A model generated the notes under the pieces. The model was given only the letters and a program-made list of their open reading frames with translations, was not told the DNA's origin and made no database searches. 6,186 nt of DNA, taken from assembly GCA_947589655.1 (NCBI GenBank), contig CANQCE010000054.1, positions 1 to 6,186 of the forward strand, read 5' to 3'. The stretch is from an uncultured Clostridia bacterium. GTDB lineage: Bacteria > Bacillota > Clostridia > Christensenellales > UBA1242. Shown here piece by piece: positions 1-5,807 of this stretch (position 1 is its first letter; every line of letters begins with the position of its first letter). A program made the translations under genes and the position numbers.

Positions 1-66
1 ATTGACGATATTTCGTCTAGAGGGAAGTTGCCAATTATAGTAGGTGGAACAGGGCTTTACATTAAG
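1..66 (+). CDS. miaA: miaA internal fragment (tRNA dimethylallyltransferase), broken at about base 66
   Basis: Frame 1 reads IDDISSRG followed by KLPIIVGGTGLYIK. The run G-K-x-P-I-I-V-G-G-T-G-L-Y-I is the hallmark of MiaA, the enzyme that transfers a dimethylallyl group to A37 of tRNAs reading UNN codons. Only about 22 residues are visible; the N-terminal P-loop lies before the window. After Lys22 the frame becomes FRKFQRGLYECG and ends at TAA 139-141, with no resemblance to the A-L-x-x-G continuation expected in MiaA. The homology therefore stops at about base 66, where the reading frame of the next protein takes over. The identification rests on motif recognition over a short stretch. It may be a contig-end misjoin rather than a true gene remnant. 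Confidence 0.72.
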
Positions 67-1465
67 TTCAGAAAGTTCCAGCGAGGGCTTTATGAATGTG
101 GGCGGAATTGCAGGCACAATTTCTGGGGCGGCAACGCTTAAAAATGTGCATGTTAATGCATCTATTGTTGGCCTATGTAATGTGGGGGCTGTTGCTGGAA
201 AAATTGAAACCTCAAACCAAACTGTCACATTTACAGATATGGATATTCATGCCAAGTTAAGTGCGATGGGCAGACAACTTGACGAGGTTGACATTGGCGG
301 ACTTGCAGGGCTGATAACTGCTGGTTCAAAAGTGGTGCTTAACACAAGCCAGTCGGATAGTTTTGGAAACCTTCAAGGCTTGTATTCAAGCAAAACTTCG
401 CTGACAGAGAGGAACAAAGAACTTGAAAATGATATTGCAGCGGCTGAAAACAGAATTAAAGCACTGGAAAGTGAAAACGAGGTCTTACAACAAGAGATTA
501 CTGACGGAAATTATGCTGACGGAAGAAATGAAGAAACAAATACCGCTCAAATTGCCGCAAATGAGGGAATAATTGCCAGATTAAACGACAGAATTGCACA
601 ATCGAACACACAACTTGAAAACTGCAAAACGGAGTTAAGAGGGGTTGAAACGGAGATTAGGGCATTTGATGAACAGTTAAAGCAGAGTTTGGGCGCATCA
701 ATCTTGAACGATAAGAGCAATAGCGAAGTTAATGTTTACATTTTAAATTATTACAAAACGCTGAATGACAGAGTGAACTCTTTAACGGCTGAGCAGGAGG
801 ATTTGACAGCACAATTGCAAGGAGAGCCAGATGATAGAGAGGCTTTGCAAGAGCAGTTGGACACTGTTTCAGAAAACCTTGCAGATGCTAGTTTTAAACT
901 TTTGTGCTGGAAAGAAAGCCTTAGAGAATTGGATGCCACTTTGATAAAAGAAGAAGATGATGAGGTTGATTTGGATGGGCTTACCAGCGTTCTTAAAGAA
1001 GGCAACAACAAGGTTATTGCGTTTATTGGGCAACTGAGCACTGGCAAAAACATCTTTGATGTTGAAATTAACACAATGTTATACACATATTCCACACAAG
1101 TGAACTTAAATGTGGGTGCAGTGATAGGCAATAATGGCGCACTGAACAACACCTCTGTTTTAGACACTTATTCTTATTTAACAGGCAGAAGCGTGGTTAC
1201 AGATGTTGGAATTACAAACTACACTGAACAAACCTCCACAGCGGTTGTTACGCAAAATGAAACCGATGGCACGTTATATCTTAACAACCCTACCGTAGTT
1301 TTGGGAGGAAGCGTCAACTTTACATCAATAACGCCAACTCAGCGTCCTCACACAAGATGCTACACTTATTGCAACTTCACTTCTGTGGTTTATCTTGACA
1401 ACACTGTTTCTTCCGCAAAGCAACTGTGCGGACTTAACCTTTACGGAGAATATTGCTTAAGATAA
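62..1465 (+). CDS. 5'-truncated surface-type protein with GLUG-like repeats and a central coiled coil
   Basis: This is an open frame of about 468 residues ending at TAA 1463-1465. The nominal GTG start at 44 lies inside the miaA-derived DNA and has no ribosome binding site, so the true N-terminus is missing. ATG 92 is preceded by GAGGG only 4 bases away and is a poor alternative. Numbering from GTG 44, residues 18-41, 46-72 and 83-105 are GLUG-like units (NVGGIAG, NVGAVAG, DIGGLAG followed by polar beta-strand-like sequence). A fourth unit (NVGAVIG) lies at 356-381. Between them, residues 115-305 are rich in Glu, Gln, Lys, Leu and Asn with heptad character, interrupted near 153-165 and 217-232, consistent with coiled-coil hairpins. 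GLUG repeats are known from bacterial cell-surface and adhesin-like proteins. I see no LPXTG motif, C-terminal membrane segment or signal peptide here. The short C-terminus (GLNLYGEYCLR) may be a real end or may reflect a frame error. Exact function is unknown. Confidence 0.7.
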   Translation, partial: LSSESSSEGFMNVGGIAGTISGAATLKNVHVNASIVGLCNVGAVAGKIETSNQTVTFTDMDIHAKLSAMGRQLDEVDIGGLAGLITAGSKVVLNTSQSDSFGNLQGLYSSKTSLTERNKELENDIAAAENRIKALESENEVLQQEITDGNYADGRNEETNTAQIAANEGIIARLNDRIAQSNTQLENCKTELRGVETEIRAFDEQLKQSLGASILNDKSNSEVNVYILNYYKTLNDRVNSLTAEQEDLTAQLQGEPDDREALQEQLDTVSENLADASFKLLCWKESLRELDATLIKEEDDEVDLDGLTSVLKEGNNKVIAFIGQLSTGKNIFDVEINTMLYTYSTQVNLNVGAVIGNNGALNNTSVLDTYSYLTGRSVVTDVGITNYTEQTSTAVVTQNETDGTLYLNNPTVVLGGSVNFTSITPTQRPHTRCYTYCNFTSVVYLDNTVSSAKQLCGLNLYGEYCLR

Positions 1466-1493
1466 TGATTTTTTGAAAATCTTGTTAAAACGC

Positions 1494-1523
1494 TTGTTTA
1501 AAATTAAAAAAATGTGCTATAAT
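1494..1523 (+). promoter_or_regulatory. Probable upstream sigma-A-type promoter (extended -10)
   Basis: TATAAT at 1518-1523 is preceded by TGC at 1515-1517, giving a perfect extended -10 (TGnTATAAT). The only -35 candidate is TTGTTT at 1494-1499, with an 18-base spacer and 3 of 6 matches. A second extended -10-like motif, TGGTATAAA, lies at 1526-1534 but has no -35. This would give a transcript starting near 1530 and running into rpoB. It is weaker than the promoter at 1587-1615. Confidence 0.5.
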
Positions 1524-1559
1524 CTTGGTATAAACTTGCATAGCAGGCAAAAAGTGAAA

Positions 1560-1583
1560 ATTTTTAAAAATATTTTTAAAAAT
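1560..1583 (+). promoter_or_regulatory. UP-like element: two tandem ATTTTTAAAAAT palindromes
   Basis: ATTTTTAAAAAT occurs twice with no gap (1560-1571 and 1572-1583). Each unit is a perfect palindrome, and the block ends 3 bases before the -35 box at 1587. Relative to a start site near 1622 this is about -62 to -39, where the alpha-subunit C-terminal domains bind A/T-tract UP elements. The position and the A5/T5 tracts fit that role. The function is inferred. Confidence 0.6.
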
Positions 1584-1586
1584 GTG

Positions 1587-1615
1587 TTGACAAAAGTAAT
1601 TAATTTTGGTATAAT
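1587..1615 (+). promoter_or_regulatory. Main rpoB promoter, perfect sigma-A consensus
   Basis: TTGACA (1587-1592) and TATAAT (1610-1615) are both exact consensus, separated by the optimal 17 bases. TG at 1607-1608 adds an extended -10 (TGGTATAAT). Transcription should begin near 1622, leaving a leader of about 114 bases before the rpoB start codon. Together with the adjacent A/T element, this is about as strong as a vegetative promoter looks on paper. Confidence 0.92.
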
Positions 1616-1670
1616 CAATTAGTTGATTACGCTATATGTTGAAAATTAAACCAATTTAAACTTAAAAATT

Positions 1671-1713
1671 AGGAAAACTAGGAGTTTTTTTGCCCCTATT
1701 TTTCCTTTTTTTT
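1671..1713 (+). terminator. Intrinsic terminator-like hairpin in the rpoB leader (candidate attenuator)
   Basis: AGGAAAACTAGG (1671-1682) pairs with CCTATTTTTCCT (1695-1706) over 12 positions with one C-T mismatch, closing a 12-base loop. It is followed at once by a run of eight T (1706-1713, sharing its first base with the stem). It lies between the main promoter and the rpoB ribosome binding site, so rpoB can only be expressed by read-through or antitermination. Partial terminators ahead of rpoB are known in other bacteria (the rplL-rpoB attenuator of E. coli). The stem is fairly A/U-rich, so termination is probably partial. I found no obvious competing antiterminator stem. Confidence 0.6.
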
Positions 1714-1735
1714 AAAATTTTTAGGAGAGCGGATT

Positions 1736-4700
1736 ATGTTGAATGATATCATGAAAAAACAAAAATTTGGGAAAACCGAAAGATACACTTTTGCACAACT
1801 TAAAGATTATATAGAAATTCCACCACTGCTTGAAATTCAGAGGAATTCTTTTGATGACTTTATGCAAAATGGAATTAACGAGGTTTTGCAGGAATTTTCT
1901 CCTATTGTGGATTATTCTGGAAAGGCTAAGTTGTATTTCTTAGAGCCTATTATAGACGCAACTCCAAAATACTCTAAAAAAGAGTGCAAAAAGAGAAGCG
2001 TGACTTATTCCGTGCCACTTAATGTTAAAACTCGTTTTGTTGTGGAAGAAACAGGACAGGCCGTTGAAGATACCGTGTTCTTGGGCGATATCCCTTATAT
2101 GACGGATGACTGCTCTTTCATTTTCAACGGTGTTGAAAGGGTTGTGGTAAACCAAATTATAAAATCACCAAACTACTACCTTTTGAAAGACAAGGCTCAT
2201 GACAATTCAACACTGCATGGGCAAATCATTCCAAAGCGCGGAATGTATATTGAATTTGAACAGGGCGCAAACGAGGTGTTAAAGGTTGTGCTTGACCGTA
2301 GGCACAAAGTTACACTTGGGCTTTTCCTTAAATGCTTTGGCTACACCGCAGACGAAATCTCCAAACTTTTTGGTGGGCACAGGCTTGTTAAAAATGTTTT
2401 GGAAAAGGAAACAGTGAACACTCAAGAGGAAGCCCTTTTGGAATTTGCCAGAAAAACACGTCCAGCCGATGTTCCTTCTGCTGAGACCACAAGAAGTTAT
2501 TTGAACCTTTGGTTCTTCTCAGAGCAGTGGTATAACCTTTCACGCGTTGGAAGATACAATTTAAACAAAAAGTTCTCCATTGCAAGGCGAATTGATGGGC
2601 ACATTTTGGGCGAGGATGTTGTTTCTCCAGACGGCGAACTCCTTGCAAAAGCAGGAACGGCTGTTGACAGTGAACTTGCAAACAAAATTAAAGAAAGCGG
2701 TGTGAACGAGGTTTGGGTTCAACTTTCAGACAAAAAACACCTTATTCGTGGTAACAACCGCGTTAAACTTTCAAGTTTCTTCCCTTGTGACGAAAAGAGT
2801 TTGGGCATTTTGGAAGAAGTTTACTATCCTGTTCTTGCACAAATTTTGAAAGAGAACAAAACCAAAGAAAAGCGTATGAACGCCATTAAAGAGCACGCCA
2901 AAGACCTTATGATTACAACGCTTACTATGGACGACATTTTGGCAGGCATCAGCATGTATTTGGATGTTCTGGAAGGCATTGCAAAAACAGACAAAATTGA
3001 ACACTTGTCCAACAAGCGCATTGCCACCGTTGGCGAACTTTTCTATGACCATTTCCGCTCTGGCGTGACAAAACTTGTTGCAAACGTTCGTGAAACTTTG
3101 CAAGGAAAAGAACTTTCCGAAGTTACACCAAGGCAGATTATTAACCCTAAAGCAATTAACAGGGCACTGCGTGATTTTGTGGCATCATCGCAACTTTCCC
3201 AACTTATGGACCAAGTTAACCCACTTTCTGGCATCACGCAAAAACGCCGTGTGTCCGCTGTGGGCCCAGGCGGTATCAGAAAAGAGCGTGCCGATGCCGA
3301 AGTGCGCGATATTCACTACACAAACTATGGCCGTATCTGTCCTATTGAAACCCCAGAAGGTCAGGCGATTGGTCTGGTGAACACACTTACAAGTTATGCT
3401 CATGTGAACGAGTATGGCTTCCTTGAAACACCTTACAGACGCGTTGACAAAGAGACCGGCAAGGTGTCCGACAAGTGCGAATACTTTATGGCTGATATTG
3501 AAGACACCGCATACATTGCACAGGCAACAGAGCCGCTTGACAGCGAAGGTAGATTTATTAACAAACGTGTGGTTTGCCGCCATAAAGACTACGCTTTGGA
3601 AGTTCCAGCAAGTCAGGTGGATTTTGTGGATGCATCTCCAAGACAATTTATCTCTGTGGCAACTTCGCTTATTCCATTTGTGAACTCTAACGAAGCGAAC
3701 CGTGCGTTGATGGGCGCAAACATGCAGCGTCAAGCAGTGCCACTTCTTCGCCCAGAATCTCCAGTTGTGGGCACAGGTATGGAAGCAAAAGTTGCACACG
3801 ATTGCGGCTACACCACTCTTGCAAAAGAGGACGGCGTTGTGGAATATGTCAGTGCAGATGAGGTTAGGGTTAAAACCTCCAAAGGAAATGTTGACATTTA
3901 TCCACTTACAAAATTTGATAAAACCAATGATGAAACCTGCTTTAACCAAAAACCATGCGTTGTGAAAGGCGAAAAGGTTAAAAAAGGCGATGTTATCATT
4001 GACGGATACTCCACAGAAAATGGCGAACTTGCACTTGGAAAGAATGTGCTGGTTGGCTATATGAACTGGGAAGGATACAACTACGAAGACGCTATTTTAA
4101 TAAATGAACGCCTTGTTAAGGAAGATGTATTCACATCAATTTGCCTTAAAGTTGAAGAACTTAAATGCCGAACAACCAAACTTGGCGATGAGGTTATCAC
4201 AAGAGATATTCCAAACCTTGGTGAAGATGCTCTTAAAAACCTTGACGAAAACGGAATTATTCGTGTTGGTGCCGAGGTTAGACCGGGCGACATCTTGGTA
4301 GGCAAGGTTACACCAAAGGGCGAAACAGAACTTTCCCCAGAAGAAAGACTGCTGCGCGCCATCTTTGGCGAAAAGGCACGTGAGGTTCGCGACACATCCC
4401 TTCGTGTTCAGCATGGCAAGGGCGGCGTTGTTGTGGATGTTCAAGTGTTCAGCCGTGCAAATAAAGACGAACTTGAACCAGGCGTGAACGAACTTGTTAA
4501 AGTTACAATCGCTCAAAAGAGAAAACTTTCTGTGGGCGACAAAATGGCAGGTCGTTACGGAAACAAAGGCTGTATTTCAATTGTGATGCCAGAGGCTGAC
4601 ATGCCTTTCATGGCAAACGGAAGGTCGCTTGACATTGTGTTAAACCCATTGGGCGTTCCATCTCGTATGAATTTGGGACAGGTGCTGGAAGTTCACCTTG

Positions 4701-5449
4701 GGCTTGTTGCAGGCAGCCTTGGCTGGAAAGTTGCAACGCCTAACTTTGATGGTGCTGATGCAGAAAAGATACAACAACTTTTAAAAGAAAACAATTTCCC
4801 AGAAGATGGCAAAGTTCAACTGTATGACGGAAGAACTGGTGAGCCATTTGAAAACAAAACAACAATTGGAATTGAATATATGCTTAAACTTAACCACATG
4901 GTTGACAGCAAAATTCACGCTCGTTCAATTGGTCCATACTCACTTATCACACAACAACCTCTTGGAGGAAAAGCTTTGTTTGGTGGTCAAAGATTTGGTG
5001 AAATGGAAGTGTGGGCACTGGAAGCCTATGGTGCGAGCCATGTTCTGCAAGAAATGCTTACTGTTAAATCCGATGATGTTGTGGGCAGAGTTAAAACTTT
5101 TGAAAGCATTGTTAAAGGTTTGCCTATTGCTGAACCGGGAATTCCAGAATCGTTCAAAGTTTTGGTTAAAGAATTGCAAGCCCTTGCACTTGATGTTAAG
5201 ATTTTAACCGAAAATGACGAAGAAATTGAACTTCCAGAACTTTCACAAGACGAACAAGACAAGATGAGCATGGAAAGCGATGTTGAAAGAGATTTGAACA
5301 AAGTTACGCTTGATATTGACGACATGATTACTGAAGATGGTGCTGACGAAAAGACCGAAATCCAGAAAGAAATTGACGAAGAAACAGCAATGCCATCCAA
5401 TGTTGACGATATGAATTTGTTTGATGACTTTGGGGATTTTGACGAGTGA
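1736..5449 (+). CDS. rpoB: DNA-directed RNA polymerase subunit beta (RpoB), complete
   Basis: This is the beta subunit of the core polymerase, which forms one jaw of the active-site cleft with beta'. The start at ATG 1736 is supported by AGGAGA at 1723-1728; Met6 (1751) is poorly spaced. Regions in order: N-terminal lobe with NGVERVVVNQ (131-140); a short Gram-positive-type insertion (about 287-345) instead of the proteobacterial insertions; the rifampicin region SSQLSQLMDQ (484-493); PIETPEG (536-542); NRALMGANMQRQAVP (about 655-669); acidic pair E784/D785 in NYEDAIL, matching E. coli E813/D814; flap-tip helix PEERLLRAIFG (868-878); lysines K936 and K944 in GDKMAGRYGNKG, matching E. coli K1065/K1073; and GGQRFGEMEVWALEAYGA (from 1083). 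The last 80 residues (1158-1237) form an acidic tail. Oddities are Gln502 at the E. coli His526 position, Ala544 at the Asn568 position, and Tyr941 where GRHGNKG is usual. All key catalytic residues are present, so the protein should be active. It is probably co-transcribed with rpoC. Confidence 0.98.
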   Translation: MLNDIMKKQKFGKTERYTFAQLKDYIEIPPLLEIQRNSFDDFMQNGINEVLQEFSPIVDYSGKAKLYFLEPIIDATPKYSKKECKKRSVTYSVPLNVKTRFVVEETGQAVEDTVFLGDIPYMTDDCSFIFNGVERVVVNQIIKSPNYYLLKDKAHDNSTLHGQIIPKRGMYIEFEQGANEVLKVVLDRRHKVTLGLFLKCFGYTADEISKLFGGHRLVKNVLEKETVNTQEEALLEFARKTRPADVPSAETTRSYLNLWFFSEQWYNLSRVGRYNLNKKFSIARRIDGHILGEDVVSPDGELLAKAGTAVDSELANKIKESGVNEVWVQLSDKKHLIRGNNRVKLSSFFPCDEKSLGILEEVYYPVLAQILKENKTKEKRMNAIKEHAKDLMITTLTMDDILAGISMYLDVLEGIAKTDKIEHLSNKRIATVGELFYDHFRSGVTKLVANVRETLQGKELSEVTPRQIINPKAINRALRDFVASSQLSQLMDQVNPLSGITQKRRVSAVGPGGIRKERADAEVRDIHYTNYGRICPIETPEGQAIGLVNTLTSYAHVNEYGFLETPYRRVDKETGKVSDKCEYFMADIEDTAYIAQATEPLDSEGRFINKRVVCRHKDYALEVPASQVDFVDASPRQFISVATSLIPFVNSNEANRALMGANMQRQAVPLLRPESPVVGTGMEAKVAHDCGYTTLAKEDGVVEYVSADEVRVKTSKGNVDIYPLTKFDKTNDETCFNQKPCVVKGEKVKKGDVIIDGYSTENGELALGKNVLVGYMNWEGYNYEDAILINERLVKEDVFTSICLKVEELKCRTTKLGDEVITRDIPNLGEDALKNLDENGIIRVGAEVRPGDILVGKVTPKGETELSPEERLLRAIFGEKAREVRDTSLRVQHGKGGVVVDVQVFSRANKDELEPGVNELVKVTIAQKRKLSVGDKMAGRYGNKGCISIVMPEADMPFMANGRSLDIVLNPLGVPSRMNLGQVLEVHLGLVAGSLGWKVATPNFDGADAEKIQQLLKENNFPEDGKVQLYDGRTGEPFENKTTIGIEYMLKLNHMVDSKIHARSIGPYSLITQQPLGGKALFGGQRFGEMEVWALEAYGASHVLQEMLTVKSDDVVGRVKTFESIVKGLPIAEPGIPESFKVLVKELQALALDVKILTENDEEIELPELSQDEQDKMSMESDVERDLNKVTLDIDDMITEDGADEKTEIQKEIDEETAMPSNVDDMNLFDDFGDFDE

Positions 5450-5452
5450 ACT

Positions 5453-5528
5453 CGCGGGGGCAACTAGAATTTTAAACGGCGACACGGAAAACAAGTTTTC
5501 CTAACGCCTAAAATTCGTTTCCCCCACG
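5453..5528. repeat. Hairpin 1 of the spacer block (nested long stem)
   Basis: From outside in, GGGGG (5456-5460) pairs with CCCCC (5521-5525), flanked by CG/CG pairs across a C-A mismatch. GAATTTTA (5467-5474) pairs with TAAAATTC (5509-5516). GGCG (5478-5481) pairs with CGCC (5505-5508). The apex is GGAAAA-CAAG-TTTTCC (5486-5501). A second C5 run at 5531-5535 offers an alternative partner for the G5 run. No U-tract follows, so it does not look like a terminator of rpoB. Confidence 0.6.
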
Positions 5529-5538
5529 AACCCCCTTT

Positions 5539-5573
5539 CGCCTTGCAAAATTCCGCTGGACATTTTGCTGGCG
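5539..5573. repeat. Hairpin 2 of the spacer block
   Basis: CGCC (5539-5542) pairs with GGCG (5570-5573), and GCAAAA (5545-5550) pairs with TTTTGC (5563-5568). A small internal loop (TT opposite T) separates the two stems and a 12-base apical loop closes the structure. No U-tract follows. Confidence 0.5.
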
Positions 5574-5581
5574 GCCAAAGT

Positions 5582-5634
5582 GCCTCAAAATTTTCGAGAG
5601 CGGGCGCAGCCCTTTCCTTCAAAAATTTTAAGGC
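5582..5634. repeat. Hairpin 3 of the spacer block, with nested GGGC-GCA-GCCC
   Basis: GCCTCAAAATTTT (5582-5594) pairs with AAAATTTTAAGGC (5622-5634) over 13 positions with one mismatch. The 27-base loop contains a perfect small hairpin, GGGC-GCA-GCCC (5602-5612). The right arm and its flank (5623-5642) also nearly complement 5499-5516 in hairpin 1, so hairpins 1 and 3 could exchange partners. Confidence 0.6.
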
Positions 5635-5720
5635 GGTTAGGATGTGAGAATAAGTAGGGCGTTGCAAGAGGCTTCGCGGGTTAGGAAAATGGCTTCGTTG
5701 TTCACAGACAAGCTAGCGAG

Positions 5721-5807
5721 ATAAAAAACAACAAAAAGAAACAAAAATAGCGAAAATTAAGCAAAAAATAAGATGTAAAATGGCAGTTTTGCCAAAGGGG
5801 AGAAGGT
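5721..5807 (+). promoter_or_regulatory. A-rich rpoC leader with a short hairpin next to the ribosome binding site
   Basis: Bases 5721-5780 are strongly A-rich on the coding strand, with few T and no stable structure, as in unfolded translation-initiation leaders. TGGCA-GTTT-TGCCA (5781-5794) is a perfect 5-base-pair hairpin ending just before the Shine-Dalgarno stretch AAGGGGAG (5795-5802), which lies 5 bases from the rpoC ATG. The hairpin leaves the Shine-Dalgarno exposed. No promoter of convincing quality is visible: the best match is TTGTTC 5698-5703, 16 bases, GATAAA 5720-5725. Confidence 0.45.

Larger units (their letters stand above)
5450..5720. repeat. G+C-rich, hairpin-rich block in the rpoB-rpoC spacer (candidate interspersed repeat or structured RNA)
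   Basis: By hand count 5451-5720 is about 50% G+C, while the following 80 bases are about 28%. The block opens right after the rpoB stop codon with CTCGC (5451-5455) and closes with the inverse GCGAG (5716-5720), a 5-base terminal inverted repeat. Inside are three consecutive imperfect hairpins (listed separately). It also contains the repeated motif GGTTAGGA (5635-5642 and 5679-5686), its near complement TCCTAAC (5499-5505), and a GGCTTCG direct repeat (5670-5676, 5691-5697). TTTTCCTAAC (5496-5505) is a perfect 10-base inverse of GTTAGGAAAA (5680-5689). I see no convincing protein-coding frame. The abrupt composition change and dense symmetry resemble REP/MITE-type intergenic elements, though a cis-acting RNA in the rpoBC message is equally possible. 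No clear target-site duplication was seen. Confidence 0.6.

Noticed and set aside
751..1167. 138-residue minus-strand frame opposite the coiled coil
   Set aside because: It is low-complexity Ser/Leu-rich sequence that mirrors Glu/Gln/Lys codons of the forward coiled coil, and it is not an independent gene.
1467..1481. GATTTT-TTG-AAAATC hairpin after the surface-protein stop codon
   Set aside because: The stem is short and A/T-rich with a 3-base loop and no following T-run, so it is not a convincing terminator.
3185..3949. 254-residue open frame on the minus strand
   Set aside because: It lies wholly within rpoB in a different frame, is rich in Cys, His, Phe and Trp with no recognisable domain, and has no ribosome binding site. 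It is a shadow of the conserved beta sequence.
5444..5453. GAGT-GA-ACTC inverted repeat over the rpoB stop codon
   Set aside because: It is only a 4-base stem with a 2-base loop, too short to form a stable hairpin; treated as chance.
5026..5463. 145-residue minus-strand frame over the rpoB 3' end
   Set aside because: It is mostly Ser, the reverse reading of Asp/Glu codons in the acidic tail. It has no domain and is an antisense shadow.
5464..5667. 67-residue minus-strand frame in the rpoB-rpoC spacer
   Set aside because: It spans the hairpin arms, has no clear ribosome binding site and no recognisable motif. The open frame is most simply explained by the G+C-rich inverted repeats. It would be worth revisiting only if homologues keep the frame.
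5698..5725. Possible rpoC promoter (TTGTTC, 16 bases, GATAAA)
   Set aside because: Both boxes are poor matches in an A-rich region where such matches arise by chance. rpoC is more simply read from the rpoB promoter.
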